Positions 9,169-18,747 of a DNA stretch of 64,000 nt are shown in pieces. Numbering within the stretch: position 1 is the first letter of the stretch; every line of letters begins with the position of its first letter. Source of the DNA: Chitinophagaceae bacterium PMP191F (GTDB taxonomy: Bacteria > Bacteroidota > Bacteroidia > Chitinophagales > Chitinophagaceae); the NCBI GenBank assembly GCA_001302245.1, contig LGYU01000005.1:264133-328132 (forward strand). Reading direction: 5' to 3'. The notes beneath the pieces were generated by a model. It saw nothing but the letters and a program-made list of their open reading frames with translations. It was not told the origin of the DNA and did no database searches. The translations under genes were made by a program, and so were the position numbers.

Positions 9169-10887
9169 TTAGCCATTCATACTGGCCAGGAATTCTTCAT
9201 TGCTTTTGGTACCACGCATACGTTTCAGCAATTCATGCATTGCCTCTTCCGTATTCATATCGGTAAGGTATACACGCAGCAGGTTCATGCGTTGCAGTAC
9301 ATCTCTTTCCAGTAACAGGTCGTCGCGACGTGTAGAAGAAGATACCAGGTCAATGGCCGGGAAGATCCTTCTGTTAGCCAGGCGACGATCCAGTTGCAGC
9401 TCCATGTTGCCGGTTCCTTTGAACTCTTCAAAGATCACCTCATCCATTTTAGAGCCGGTATCGATCAATGCTGTTGCCAGGATGGTGAGTGAACCACCAT
9501 GTTCTATTTTACGGGCAGCACCAAAAAACTGTTTAGGTTTCTGCATGGCGTTGGCTTCCACACCACCGGATAATACTTTACCCGAAGCAGGCGCTACAGT
9601 GTTATGCGCACGTGCCAGACGTGTAATAGAATCCAGCAGAATAATCACATCATGACCGCACTCTACCAGTCGTTTTGCTTTCTGCAATGCAATGGTAGAT
9701 ACTTTTACGTGTTTCTCTGCAGGTTCATCAAAGGTAGAAGCAATCACCTCTGCCTTTACACTACGTTCCATATCGGTTACCTCTTCAGGACGCTCATCTA
9801 CCAGCACCACCATCAGGTAACATTCGGGGTGATTGGCGGCAATGGCATTGGCCACTTCTTTCAGCAATACCGTTTTACCGGTTTTAGGCTGTGCCACGAT
9901 CAATCCGCGCTGACCTTTACCAATAGGGGTAAACAGGTCCATGATACGCGTGCTGTAGCTATTGGGAGCAGTGAACAGGTTCAGTTTTTCAAAGGGAAAT
10001 AACGGCGTCAGATAATCGAAGGGAACGCGGTCGCGAACTTCTTCGGGTTGTTTGCCGTTAATGGTTTCCACTTTCAGCAGGGCAAAATATTTTTCGCCTT
10101 CTTTGGGCGGACGTACCGCTCCGTAAACAGTATCCCCGGTTTTTAAACCAAATAATTTGATCTGTGAGGGAGATACATAAATATCGTCGGGTGATGACAA
10201 GTAGTTATAATCGGATGAACGCAGGAAGCCATATCCGTCAGGCATCATTTCCAGCACACCTTCTGCCATGATGATACCGTCAAACTCAATATTGAAAACA
10301 GATTCACGACGTTGGGGGTATGCACGCTGCGGAGCTTCGGATACGTTAGGATTGCCTTGTTGTGCAGGTGTTTCGGATATCGTATCGTGTTCTTCACGAT
10401 GATGACCGTGGTGATGAGCAGGATGCTGTGTAGCGGTTTCCTGTGTTGGTTGTCTTGTTTCATTATCATCGTCATCTTCCTCTTCTTCACCAGCCATTGG
10501 CAGATCAAGCATGGGAGCATCTTCTGTTTTCTTACGGCCTTTCTTTATAATGGGGGCAGGCGCAGTGGCCTTTTCAATTGCTTTTTTGCGTACTGGCTCT
10601 TTCTTCACTTCTTTTACCTCCTTTTTTACTTTTTCTTCACCGGTGCTCATTACATCAGCCTCTTCAGTAGCATTGGCTGTTGTTGTTTTTATAATACGTT
10701 TACGTTTGCCTTTATCTTCCTGGGCAGGAGCGCCTTTAGTGGAGCTGGCCATGACAGCCTGTTTGTCAAGGATTTTGTAGATAAGTTCCTGTTTGTCTAG
10801 TTTTTTGGCGTTGGAGATTTTTAACTGCTCGGCAATATCCAGCAGTTCAGGAACGAGCATGTCGTTCAGTTGCAGAATGTCGTACAT
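9169..10887 (-). CDS. rho: Transcription termination factor Rho
   Basis: 572 residues. The hexameric RNA-dependent ATPase that terminates transcription. Residues ~5-45 are the Rho N-terminal helical domain. Residues ~48-200 are a long charged, low-complexity insert with poly-acidic ([10 protein letters not shown]) and His-rich ([13 protein letters not shown]) parts. Residues ~208-275 are the cold-shock-like RNA-binding domain ([10 protein letters not shown]). The RecA-like ATPase follows: Walker [11 protein letters not shown] near 335, [15 protein letters not shown] near 362, [11 protein letters not shown] near 420 and the [10 protein letters not shown]-loop region. All motifs are intact. Large disordered inserts in Rho are known in Bacteroidota. 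The start at [11 protein letters not shown] matches the family. Confidence 0.97.
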   Translation of the reverse strand: MYDILQLNDMLVPELLDIAEQLKISNAKKLDKQELIYKILDKQAVMASSTKGAPAQEDKGKRKRIIKTTTANATEEADVMSTGEEKVKKEVKEVKKEPVRKKAIEKATAPAPIIKKGRKKTEDAPMLDLPMAGEEEEDDDDNETRQPTQETATQHPAHHHGHHREEHDTISETPAQQGNPNVSEAPQRAYPQRRESVFNIEFDGIIMAEGVLEMMPDGYGFLRSSDYNYLSSPDDIYVSPSQIKLFGLKTGDTVYGAVRPPKEGEKYFALLKVETINGKQPEEVRDRVPFDYLTPLFPFEKLNLFTAPNSYSTRIMDLFTPIGKGQRGLIVAQPKTGKTVLLKEVANAIAANHPECYLMVVLVDERPEEVTDMERSVKAEVIASTFDEPAEKHVKVSTIALQKAKRLVECGHDVIILLDSITRLARAHNTVAPASGKVLSGGVEANAMQKPKQFFGAARKIEHGGSLTILATALIDTGSKMDEVIFEEFKGTGNMELQLDRRLANRRIFPAIDLVSSSTRRDDLLLERDVLQRMNLLRVYLTDMNTEEAMHELLKRMRGTKSNEEFLASMNG

Positions 10888-11310
10888 ACGAAAACTTGAA
10901 AGTTTAAAACTTGATCAGAAAAGCAAACTTTGTTTGTTGAAAAATCTAATTGCGAAATGAGTTTATACTGACCGGAATGAGTTAAACTGATGAGCTTTTG
11001 AGAGAATCAGGTATGACTTATCAGCTATATTCCTTCACAATAATACGTCAATTTTACTAAAAGCAAAAATTTTTGGCCCGTGAAAGCCCCTTGCGGTGTG
11101 CAAAAGAGCATTTACGCATTGTTTCTACTTGTCTGCCGTCAATAGCCATCAGCAGTATAACCGGCCGTTCCGGCGTCATAAACCGTGCATTTCGCGGTAT
11201 AAACCGGTTGTGCCAGTACTGTTATACAGGTGTAAAAAACCGGGCCACGATTTTTTACACCCTTCCACATTTACCAATTCTTTTGCAATTTGTCAACTAA
11301 GTAAAACTCA
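10888..11310. other. Intergenic region between rho and comB
   Basis: 423 bp with no supported gene. The centre (11155-11250) has irregular repeats of a TAAACCGG-like word. A perfect 11-bp stem, GGTGTAAAAAA (11229-11239) pairing with TTTTTTACACC (11251-11261), lies ~50 bp past the comB stop and may end that transcript. No clear rho promoter was identified. Confidence 0.4.
11229..11261 (-). terminator. Possible comB terminator hairpin
   Basis: Perfect 11-bp inverted repeat whose arms are half A/T runs, 11-nt loop, downstream of the comB stop. It differs from a classical GC stem plus T-run, so the call is tentative. Confidence 0.4.
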
Positions 11311-12054
11311 TTAGCTGTTGTGCACAATTAACCTGCCGTTCTCATAAAACGGTAGTACGTTGGCTACGTCGGGCGTAAGGCAATACCGGATGTCTTTTTC
11401 CAGTCCAAAACCCATTAAGCGATGGTAGTGTGAAGCATTTTTTTCTTTCAGCACAGTAAAAAAGTCGTCATCTACAGCACTGCTGTACAGGGTTTCTGCC
11501 AGGTTAGTAGCATCACAGTTGATCTCAAAATACTGTTTTATACGGCTCACTACTGCACCAGCAAACAATGTGTCTTCTATATTCACGCGATCTTTCCAGG
11601 CGGCGCATCCCAGTATTACCGGCTGCTGTTGCTGTACCAGGTAATTGCACACAGCAGAAAGATTGGGAAAAGAACCCGTGATGATATGGCCTGCGCCCTT
11701 TGCCAGGGCCATGTGCAGCAGTTTGGTACCATTAGTAGTGGTTAACACCAGTGTTTTTCCTTCAATGAAATCACGCGGATATTCAAAAGGAGAATTACCA
11801 TACTGCAGCCCCTCTGCAATTTTACCGTCCCGTTCACCGGCTGTAATACCGTCTATCTGTTGCCCCAGCTCAATACACTTTGTTACACTATCTACCGGAA
11901 CAATATAGCGGGCGCCATTGTACAGGGCTGTAGCAATGGTAGAAGTGGCGCGCAGTACATCAATAATAACTACTATCGCATTGTTTACATCATACAAATT
12001 CAGCAGGGCGGGCGATAAAACAGTGTGCAGGGTGGGCCTGTTAGTACTACTCAT
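11311..12054 (-). CDS. comB: 2-phosphosulfolactate phosphatase family protein
   Basis: 247 residues from ATG 12054 (MSSTNRPTLHTVLSP). It belongs to the ComB family: the conserved core VVIIDVLRATSTIATAL near the N-terminus, GERDGKIAEGLQYGNSP, LTTTNGT, and GCAAWKDRVNIEDTLFAG near the C-terminus. The characterised archaeal/bacterial enzyme is a Mg-dependent phosphatase of 2-phospho-3-sulfolactate in coenzyme M or sulfolactate formation; the Bacteroidota substrate is less certain. An upstream in-frame ATG at 12090 is rejected because a good promoter (12070-12100) lies between it and 12054. Confidence 0.87.
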   Translation of the reverse strand: MSSTNRPTLHTVLSPALLNLYDVNNAIVVIIDVLRATSTIATALYNGARYIVPVDSVTKCIELGQQIDGITAGERDGKIAEGLQYGNSPFEYPRDFIEGKTLVLTTTNGTKLLHMALAKGAGHIITGSFPNLSAVCNYLVQQQQPVILGCAAWKDRVNIEDTLFAGAVVSRIKQYFEINCDATNLAETLYSSAVDDDFFTVLKEKNASHYHRLMGFGLEKDIRYCLTPDVANVLPFYENGRLIVHNS

Positions 12055-12069
12055 AGGTGAAATAAAGCG

Positions 12070-12100
12070 CAAAAGTAACGACAAGTACATGAAGAGCCAA
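12070..12100 (-). promoter_or_regulatory. Promoter for comB
   Basis: On the minus strand TTG at 12100-12098, a 20-bp spacer and TACTTTTG at 12077-12070. The predicted start near 12063 leaves a leader of only about 9 nt before the ATG at 12054. Confidence 0.6.
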
Positions 12101-12213
12101 AGGAGAAGCGCCTGAAGGCCAATTTTGTCCTGACGGGAAGAATAAGAATGTATGAGCGTACAGTATGCCTGACAGGCCGGGCACTTCAGGCCTTACTCTT
12201 CGGACATCTGTCA

Positions 12214-12690
12214 TTATATATTCAACACCTGTTGCCACTTATTGCTCTCTGCATACTCTTTGATCAACTGGTTGCGATCGGAAAGTAATTGCTGCAGATA
12301 CCCCGTCAGGTAAACACCATTCATCAGTTTGCCGATAACGCCATACGGAGTTTCAAAACTGAACAGGTCTATCATCAGTGTCCCATTATCTATTTGTTTG
12401 AAATGATGTTCGTGCCGAAGACTTCTGAAATCACCCTGCATCATTTCATCAGTGAAGGAATAAGGCCGCTGCATGGCCGTTATTTTCATTTTCATTATCC
12501 GCTCTTTCATCAGGTGTTTTGCTTTCCAGGTCACCGTTTCATCAAGATTAATCAACCCGGAGGCAACGCCGGCAACAGCCTTTTCATTTGTTTTTGCCTG
12601 TGATTTTTTATGCAGATCAATACTCCGGCTCAAGTCAAACACACGCTCTACAGGGGCAGCAATGAAGGTGGTCAAATGGATAGTTGGCAT
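12214..12690 (-). CDS. SRPBCC (START-like) superfamily protein
   Basis: 158 residues from ATG 12690 (MPTIHLTTFIAAPVERVFDLSRSIDLH). The IAAPVERVFDLSRS start, the central TVTWKAKHLM strand pair and the C-terminal long helix (LQQLLSDRNQLIKEYAE) are typical of ligand-binding SRPBCC proteins of the polyketide cyclase/dehydrase type. Ligand unknown. An upstream in-frame ATG at 12741 would add a hydrophobic leader that does not fit the family. Single gene; no regulatory signal recognised. Confidence 0.82.
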   Translation of the reverse strand: MPTIHLTTFIAAPVERVFDLSRSIDLHKKSQAKTNEKAVAGVASGLINLDETVTWKAKHLMKERIMKMKITAMQRPYSFTDEMMQGDFRSLRHEHHFKQIDNGTLMIDLFSFETPYGVIGKLMNGVYLTGYLQQLLSDRNQLIKEYAESNKWQQVLNI

Positions 12691-12790
12691 GGGTAGATGA
12701 ATTAGCAAAGGGTAGCTGCTAACCAGCAAGAAACGCGCCATACCTTGTTAATGCATAACGGCGTGGACCCGATTTTACACCGCCGGAAAT

Positions 12791-12820
12791 AAAAAGGCCA
12801 TCTCTGTGAGGGAGATGGCC
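12791..12820 (-). terminator. gcvT terminator
   Basis: A perfect 9-bp stem GGCCATCTC/GAGATGGCC with a 7-nt loop, followed on the minus strand by TTTTT, begins 22 bp after the gcvT stop codon. Confidence 0.85.
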
Positions 12821-12841
12821 TGCTATCATTGCAATCATTTA

Positions 12842-13927
12842 TTAAGCAAAGGGAAACTTTACTATTCTGGCCTGCAATAGTTTGTCGCGCACCTTAATGT
12901 AAATAATATTGTCGGGTTGTGCCAGGCTCTTCTCCACGTATCCCATTCCAATCGCTTTTCCCAGAGAGGGCGATTGCGTACCGGAAGTTACTTTACCAAT
13001 AGTATTGCCTTCCGCATCTTTAATTTCATAATCGTGACGGGGAATACCTTTATCGATCATTTCAAAACCTACCAGCTTGCGTGTAACACCAGCAGCTTTC
13101 TGTTTTTCCAATATAGTACGTGCGGTAAAATCTTTAGTGAATTTGGTGATCCAGCCAAGACCAGCTTCCAGCGGCGAAGTGGTATCGTCAATATCATTGC
13201 CGTAGAGACAGAAACCCATTTCCAGTCGCAGGGTATCGCGTGCACCCAGACCAATTGGTTTTAGCCCTTGTGGTGTACCTGCAGCAAAAATAGCATCCCA
13301 TATTTTTTCAGCATTGCCATCTTTGTCTTCAAAATAGATCTCTACACCACCCGCACCGGTATATCCTGTGGCACTGACCAGCACATTGTCAACACCCGCA
13401 AATTTTCCTTTTACAAATGTGTAATAGGTAAGATTCATGATGTCGATTTCGGTCAGCGGCTGCAGTATTTTGGTAGCCTGCGGACCCTGTATTGCCAGCA
13501 AACAGGTTTTGTCTGATACGTTGTGCATCTCCACGTTTTTAGTGTTGTGCGAGGAGATCCAGCTCCAGTCTTTTTCAATATTGGAAGCGTTTACTACCAG
13601 CATATACACTTTGTTCTCTTCAATGCAATACACCAGCAGATCATCTACAATACCGGCTTCAGCATTGGGCAAACAACTGTACTGGGCTTTTCCGGCTGTA
13701 AGCTTGGAAGCATCGTTAGAGGTAACACGCTGAATCAGGTCCAGCGCATTTTCTCCTTTCAAAATAAATTCTCCCATGTGGCTAACATCAAAAACACCCG
13801 CATTGTTACGTACGGTGGCATGCTCGTCATTGATGCCGCTGTAGGAAATGGGCATATTGTACCCGGCAAATTCCGCCATTTTTGCACCCAGTGCAATGTG
13901 CTTCTGAGTGAAAGGAGTATTCTTCAT
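12842..13927 (-). CDS. gcvT: Glycine cleavage system T protein (aminomethyltransferase)
   Basis: 361 residues, the usual length. It transfers the aminomethyl group from the lipoylated H protein to tetrahydrofolate in glycine cleavage. Visible signatures: [13 protein letters not shown] near residue 40, the catalytic-region Asp in [25 protein letters not shown] near 92-115, [12 protein letters not shown] near 190, and [21 protein letters not shown] near 222-242. The folate-binding and C-terminal barrel parts ([21 protein letters not shown]) are intact. Other gcv genes are not in the window, as is common when the system is dispersed. Confidence 0.96.
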   Translation of the reverse strand: MKNTPFTQKHIALGAKMAEFAGYNMPISYSGINDEHATVRNNAGVFDVSHMGEFILKGENALDLIQRVTSNDASKLTAGKAQYSCLPNAEAGIVDDLLVYCIEENKVYMLVVNASNIEKDWSWISSHNTKNVEMHNVSDKTCLLAIQGPQATKILQPLTEIDIMNLTYYTFVKGKFAGVDNVLVSATGYTGAGGVEIYFEDKDGNAEKIWDAIFAAGTPQGLKPIGLGARDTLRLEMGFCLYGNDIDDTTSPLEAGLGWITKFTKDFTARTILEKQKAAGVTRKLVGFEMIDKGIPRHDYEIKDAEGNTIGKVTSGTQSPSLGKAIGMGYVEKSLAQPDNIIYIKVRDKLLQARIVKFPFA

Positions 13928-14066
13928 ACAAGTTTTTTAGTGCAGCAAAGTAAAGGCAAAATTTGTGAATGCTAAATGCGGAATGCTTATGCCCCGCGCA
14001 AAATGCTTATCGCTGGTTATCCATTTGCTTACCGCCGTGCCTCAGGCCCTGTACCTGGCATGTATA

Positions 14067-14103
14067 GAAAAAATAGGGACCCGGAGCGCTGTATCCGGAT
14101 CCC
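14067..14103 (-). terminator. Terminator of the PspC operon
   Basis: Stem GGGACCCGGA / TCCGGATCCC (one G-T wobble) at 14076-14103, followed on the minus strand by TATTTTTTC. It begins about 70 bp after the PspC-protein stop. Confidence 0.75.
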
Positions 14104-14175
14104 TGTTGTTCCAACTTCAACCCCGCCTGCAAACCCTTTTTACGGGTACAGTGCGGCGCGGCTGCACATATATCG

Positions 14176-16311
14176 TTAAATAGCTCTTGTTTGTTTCTGT
14201 ACACCTGTATCAACTGCAGGTGTTGTTGTTTTTGGCTGATAGCGGTATCCGCTGTCTTTGCCCTGCACAGGCGCCTGTTCTTCACTTTCCCTGTTACGAC
14301 CAGTTCTTCTGCGTCCTGAATTATTGTTCTCATCGCGGTTATCGGCACGTCTGGGACCGTCTTCTGTCATGATATATTCCACACCTGTACTTACACCATT
14401 TCTGCCCCAGTCATCGTCACGTCCGTACCGATCGTTTACGGTAAGGCCACGGCTGTTGTAACGGATATCGAACCAGCTATAATCGTTCACACTGCGGGCC
14501 AGGTAAAAGTGTTTGCCGATGGGTACTTCCAGTACTACAATCACCTGCTGGTTCCTGAATTTATCGCGGTTGCTGATATTGATACCGCGGGGCAGGAACA
14601 GAACGCTGTCCTGCTGGTTGATGTTAAACACAATGCGATCTGCTGAAGTTTTTGCCTCACTGCCGGTATTACCACGGCTGGATCTTACTTTGGTAACATG
14701 AAACAATCCGTCGGTACTTTTCTCTACGCTGATACGTACTGTACGCAGTTGTAAAGTATCCTGGTCTATTCCGTAAAAAGGCCAGTCTTCTTCGTCAACA
14801 CCCCACCAGTCGCCCCTGTCGTAATAACGACGGGTATCCGGTGTTACATCTACCACCATTCTGGCAGTGGTAGGTTGTGTAATAGCCACTGACTCTTCAA
14901 TCGGTACTCTTACTTTAAAGTGACGGCCTATTGCACCGAACAATAAAACGAGCGACAGCAACCCTACAAACCACAGCGTGCCGAACACATATCCCAGGTA
15001 ATGTTGTTTGGATCGTACACCCATTATGCGGCGTACCAGCCAGGTTAGCAGTGCCAGTATGGGTACACCAATGAACAGCAGCAATACAGACCACGCCAGC
15101 AGATTCTGTCCAAAGCCATCCAGAATAAAGTTCTTTAGCGGGAATGCGGCAAAACCAAGTCCGCCAAACAGCAATCCCATCAGCACAGTAAACAACGCAA
15201 TGGCTATAGAACCGGCAATCAGCAAAAAGAAGGCTTTGAAGATCACTCCGATCACATGTCCTATTCCGCTGCCGGCGCTGCGCGCCATGGGCGCAGCTTC
15301 CGCGCTAAAAACCTTTGCCCTGTCGGATGCCTCCTGCCCGAATTCTTTTGCTTTTTCACCCCATTGCTGGGCTGATTGTTTTACTTCATTACTCCAGTTC
15401 TGTGCTTTTGATTTAAAGCTTTCCAGGTCTTCCTTCACAGTATTGCGAATTGAATTCAGGTCTACACGCTCTCCCCGCATTTCCAGTTTTTCGGCCGATG
15501 TCAATGCCACCGGCAGTGCAATCCACAAAATGATATAGGTAAAGAACAGTGTACTACCCAGCGAACCAGTTACGATACGGGGACCGCCCCATGAATGCCA
15601 GTCCCAGCCATTGAACCAGTAGTTGAACGGACCGGATACAATACCCAGCACCAATGGCAGGGCAAAAATGAGACGTGGTATCCAGGTACTGATGTTGAAG
15701 TATACCGCCAAACCGCCGCATACACCACCTATTACCTTGTCATCTGCACTGCGGTACAGTCTTTTGGTAATATTGGCCTGTACTGATTTTGAAGGAATGA
15801 TGATCCACAGCAGTATATACACCCAGAACAATGGTGCTGCCAGCAACACAAACATGATACGCATTACAATGGGATCAATATTGAAGTAGTTGGCAAGTCC
15901 GCTTGCCACACCACCCAGCACTTTATCATCCGCATTCCTGTACAGGTGTCCGCGGCCGGTTCCATAATTGGGTGCTCCGCCACCTGTATTGTAGGTGTAC
16001 GACTGCTGCGACTGGCCAGAGTAATTTTCCTGTTGCCCTGCATTGGTTTCAGCCTCAAAATCTTCGGGGCGGCCCATGCTGGCTATTACAGTATTTACAT
16101 CTGCATCTGTAATACAAACGGCTCCTTTTTTAAGACGCTCGGCAAACAGTTCTGCAATGCGGCTTTCAATATCATTAATGATCTCATCACGTCCTTCTTC
16201 ACTGGCAAAATACCTTCGAAGGCTTTCAATATACTGCTTCAATATATCATAAGCAGTTTCCTCGATAGGGATAACCCTGCCCTGGAAATTTATATTGATT
16301 ACTTTTTTCAT
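14176..16311 (-). CDS. PspC-domain membrane protein with two PspC modules
   Basis: 711 residues, inner membrane. Residues ~1-85 form a soluble helical N-terminal domain (MKKVININFQGRVIPIEE). Two PspC modules follow: one near 122-180 (LYRNADDKVLGGVASGLA) and one near 183-265 (LYRSADDKVIGGVCGGLA), each with a hydrophobic segment. A helical, Lys/Gln-rich linker and three or four more membrane segments lead to a C-terminal periplasmic domain that ends in a charged, disordered tail. PspC family proteins sense envelope stress in proteobacteria; in Bacteroidota this long form is regularly paired with a PadR regulator, as here, 27 bp downstream of padR. Role in envelope stress is inference. Confidence 0.9.
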   Translation of the reverse strand: MKKVININFQGRVIPIEETAYDILKQYIESLRRYFASEEGRDEIINDIESRIAELFAERLKKGAVCITDADVNTVIASMGRPEDFEAETNAGQQENYSGQSQQSYTYNTGGGAPNYGTGRGHLYRNADDKVLGGVASGLANYFNIDPIVMRIMFVLLAAPLFWVYILLWIIIPSKSVQANITKRLYRSADDKVIGGVCGGLAVYFNISTWIPRLIFALPLVLGIVSGPFNYWFNGWDWHSWGGPRIVTGSLGSTLFFTYIILWIALPVALTSAEKLEMRGERVDLNSIRNTVKEDLESFKSKAQNWSNEVKQSAQQWGEKAKEFGQEASDRAKVFSAEAAPMARSAGSGIGHVIGVIFKAFFLLIAGSIAIALFTVLMGLLFGGLGFAAFPLKNFILDGFGQNLLAWSVLLLFIGVPILALLTWLVRRIMGVRSKQHYLGYVFGTLWFVGLLSLVLLFGAIGRHFKVRVPIEESVAITQPTTARMVVDVTPDTRRYYDRGDWWGVDEEDWPFYGIDQDTLQLRTVRISVEKSTDGLFHVTKVRSSRGNTGSEAKTSADRIVFNINQQDSVLFLPRGINISNRDKFRNQQVIVVLEVPIGKHFYLARSVNDYSWFDIRYNSRGLTVNDRYGRDDDWGRNGVSTGVEYIMTEDGPRRADNRDENNNSGRRRTGRNRESEEQAPVQGKDSGYRYQPKTTTPAVDTGVQKQTRAI

Positions 16312-16338
16312 GTTACTAATATTTGACGGTTGAAGTTG

Positions 16339-16725
16339 TTAGTTGTTGGGTGTATTTTCTGCCTGGTTGCTATCGTCGGGCGAAGAGGTAAGCGAATCTC
16401 TTTTACTGGCAAGGGTGTTTACAGCGTTGGCCAGCTCATTCCAGGTGGCTTCCAGTTCTTTGAAAAACTCTTCTCCTTTCGGTGTCAGGGAGAAATACTT
16501 TCTGGGAGGACCGGAGTTACTTTCTATCCAACGGTAGGTTAGCATTTCTGCGTTCTTAAGCCGGGTCAGCAGGGGATACAGCGTTCCTTCCAGTATTTGC
16601 AGGTTTGCACTGCGCATCTCATCTACAATATCACTGGGGTACGCTTCGCCACGTCTGATGATGGAAAGAATGCAGAATTCGAGTATGCCCTTGCGCATCT
16701 GGCTCTGTGTATTCTCGATATTCAT
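16339..16725 (-). CDS. PadR family transcriptional regulator
   Basis: 128 residues. A winged-helix repressor of the PadR family: QMRKGILEFCILSIIRRGEAYPSDIVDEMRSA forms the first helices, EGTLYPLLTRLKNAEML the recognition helix and SGPPRKYFSLTPKGEEFF the wing. A short C-terminal helix follows, as in PadR subfamily 2. It is second in a leftward operon: small exported protein, padR, PspC protein. The operon promoter carries a perfect palindrome that overlaps the -33 element, so autorepression is likely. Confidence 0.93.
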   Translation of the reverse strand: MNIENTQSQMRKGILEFCILSIIRRGEAYPSDIVDEMRSANLQILEGTLYPLLTRLKNAEMLTYRWIESNSGPPRKYFSLTPKGEEFFKELEATWNELANAVNTLASKRDSLTSSPDDSNQAENTPNN

Positions 16726-16766
16726 TTCCTGTTTGTTTTAATATTCATGGTTTGCCATTCCGGCGA

Positions 16767-17006
16767 TTATTTCTGAACAATACCTTTTGAAGGCTCCTCT
16801 TCCGCAATATTGGGATAAATTCCCAGGTCGCGGTTATAAAGTGCAATAAACGTTACTTCTGGTTGCAATCCGCACAGTGTGTTTGCTGTGGTTGATCCGG
16901 ATTGTTCTTTCTCTGTGAACGGTGCTGCGTTGTTGTCAGCAGTGCTGGTCTTTGCTTTTAAAATCAACATCGAAAGCAATACTGCAATCAATATTTTAAC
17001 TGGCAT
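16767..17006 (-). CDS. Small hypothetical exported protein, first gene of the PadR operon
   Basis: 79 residues from ATG 17006 (MPVKILIAVLLSMLILKAKTS), giving one hydrophobic N-terminal segment and a short polar tail. An in-frame ATG at 17036 lies within 2 bp of the predicted transcript start, so 17006 is preferred. No family recognised. It sits between a strong promoter/operator and padR (41 bp), so it is probably translated, but it could also be a non-coding leader. Confidence 0.5.
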   Translation of the reverse strand: MPVKILIAVLLSMLILKAKTSTADNNAAPFTEKEQSGSTTANTLCGLQPEVTFIALYNRDLGIYPNIAEEEPSKGIVQK

Positions 17007-17044
17007 ATACGGCTGTGAGATGAGCTTTATTGTCATTCACAACA

Positions 17045-17075
17045 CAAACATAGGGAGAATTTTAGTACTATGCAA
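17045..17075 (-). promoter_or_regulatory. Promoter of the PadR-PspC operon
   Basis: On the minus strand TTG at 17075-17073, a 20-bp spacer and TATGTTTG at 17052-17045. Predicted transcript start about 17038. Confidence 0.7.
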
Positions 17076-17085
17076 CACATAGTAC
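17065..17085. promoter_or_regulatory. Candidate PadR operator (perfect 21-bp palindrome)
   Basis: GTACTATG-CAACA-CATAGTAC, 8-bp arms without mismatch. Its 5-bp centre contains the promoter -33 TTG, so a bound dimer would block RNA polymerase. PadR operators are known to be dyads with ATG/CAT-like half-sites. Confidence 0.6.
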
Positions 17086-17238
17086 CATTTTTTTAAAGGT
17101 AATGTTCATAGGATAGTTATGAGCTTTGCCTTAATTACAGATAATCAGTGATTTATGAAAATCGTATTTAAAAAATTAGGAAGAATGGCAAAAAACGAGG
17201 CCAATTGGCGGTACTGCGGACTTTAAAAGCCCATAACT

Positions 17239-17275
17239 AAAACGTCCCCGGCAACTTTGCCAGGGACGTTTTTAT
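17239..17275 (-). terminator. Terminator of the COG3014 gene
   Basis: A long stem, AACGTCCC...GGCA / TGCC...GGGACGTT with small internal mismatches, flanked by A- and T-runs, begins just past the stop of the leftward gene at 17296. Confidence 0.8.
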
Positions 17276-17295
17276 AAATAGGTATCTACAATGAA

Positions 17296-18717
17296 TTACC
17301 GGAGTGTGCACACATTGAGCACTTGCAAGCGGCCGTTGCCTTCCACTTGCAATGGAATGGTACGGGCCTGACCACCGGGAACATGTAGTGTAAGCGTAAG
17401 CTGGTTTTTTCCTTTCAGCAAGGGAACACGGGTGTAAAAAATAGTATGCGGCAAACTCTGCCAGTTGCGTGTATCAGCTTTTTCAGATGCGAAGTTGAAG
17501 ATCTGGATGGCCAGTGCAATGGCCTCTTTCTCATCTTTGTTCTTATCATCTTTTTTAGGTCGTGCTGCTATTTCCGCCAACTTTTTTACCGCCAGTCTGC
17601 TGAGTGTAATGGCCATGTCTTTCAGAAAACGTTCGCGCAGGGTAGCAAAGGCCAGTGCATTGATATTCTCAGCAGCTTCAAATCCGTAGGTTTCATTATT
17701 GGCAGCCAGCGTACCACCTGAGTAGAACATGGGTTGCTCCTGGTACTTTGGGAATGCCACGCGCAGTGAACGCAGATCTTCCAGTTTCAGATCTTCCCTG
17801 CGTGCCCTGGTGCTGCTGAAATCAAACGGAATATTGAATGAACCGGACTGATCCACAAACGCAAAATTTCCCAGGCCATCTTTTGTCAGTGCAAAGAAAA
17901 AGTTCTGCTCTACTTTCACCGGAGCCAGGCCATTTTCCCAGAACAATACCAGCTCGCCTCCTTCCCACGGGTTCGGCGGCCGATAGGTAGTTTTGAAAAG
18001 CTTTTCATACCTGCCAGCTTCATCACCAAATCCGTTTGCATACGCAGTGCGCAATACATCCTGCTGTAATTGAGCTGGCATATCTACACCATAATATACA
18101 TTATTGTGGCTGAGGTAAATATCTGCGGCGTTGCGGTATGAAATGAATGCATTGTTCACATCACCGCTCTGCTCATAAATAATTCCCTGCAACATCAGTG
18201 AAAATGCATCATCGGCATATTTGTTCTTATTACCTGTTTTATCCTGTTGTGCAAAGCTTTGCAGGGTAATACGTCTGGCTTCCACCAGTGCTTCATCCGG
18301 CTGACCCAGGTACAGGTAATTCAGCGCTTTGTAATAATGCACCATGAATTTTTCAAAATCTTCGCCGCGGTAGGTCTCCATCATGGGATTTAACAGCGTT
18401 CCCAATGCCACATCTTTTACAGAAGTACGGGTATCTTCAATAAACTGATCCGCTTCATTAAAATAGTGGTTGCTGCTGTCGTACTGATGCAGCAGGTGTG
18501 CCATTTTACCTTTTTCCAGTAAATACAACAAGCGGTTACGATCGCGTTTCAGCAGAGAAATATTGTCCAGTGCAGCATCTGCTTTTTTGTAGTTGCTGTT
18601 GGCCATTTGTGTGTAATAGCGCTGAATGCGATTGTTGTACGTTGCACATGAAAACAAGAAGAGCATCAGCCACAATAAAGCCGATGCTCTTTTAATATGT
18701 TGAATTAAATCACTCAT
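17296..18717 (-). CDS. COG3014-family lipoprotein with TPR-like repeats
   Basis: 473 residues. Signal with lipobox LFSC at residue ~24, so an outer-membrane lipoprotein. Residues ~30-260 are helical repeats of TPR type (MVHYYKALNYLYLGQPDEALVEARR, AFSLMLQGIIYEQSGDVNNAFISYRNA). The C-terminal half is beta-rich and unassigned. The family is widespread and uncharacterised but repeatedly sits beside LpoB-like penicillin-binding-protein activators, as it does here (30 bp downstream of the lpoB-like gene). A role in cell-wall synthesis or outer-membrane assembly is inference from this context. Confidence 0.82.
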   Translation of the reverse strand: MSDLIQHIKRASALLWLMLFLFSCATYNNRIQRYYTQMANSNYKKADAALDNISLLKRDRNRLLYLLEKGKMAHLLHQYDSSNHYFNEADQFIEDTRTSVKDVALGTLLNPMMETYRGEDFEKFMVHYYKALNYLYLGQPDEALVEARRITLQSFAQQDKTGNKNKYADDAFSLMLQGIIYEQSGDVNNAFISYRNAADIYLSHNNVYYGVDMPAQLQQDVLRTAYANGFGDEAGRYEKLFKTTYRPPNPWEGGELVLFWENGLAPVKVEQNFFFALTKDGLGNFAFVDQSGSFNIPFDFSSTRARREDLKLEDLRSLRVAFPKYQEQPMFYSGGTLAANNETYGFEAAENINALAFATLRERFLKDMAITLSRLAVKKLAEIAARPKKDDKNKDEKEAIALAIQIFNFASEKADTRNWQSLPHTIFYTRVPLLKGKNQLTLTLHVPGGQARTIPLQVEGNGRLQVLNVCTLR

Positions 18718-18747
18718 CCCGGAGCACCTTATTTAGTCAGGTAACAA

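Noticed and set aside
11155..11250. Irregular TAAACCGG-like repeats considered as a CRISPR-like or iteron array
   Set aside because: Spacing and sequence are irregular, with only three to four imperfect words and no neighbouring replication or cas genes.
12047..12238. 63-codon leftward ORF between comB and the SRPBCC gene
   Set aside because: Overlaps the comB promoter and start, has no family features and no independent promoter.
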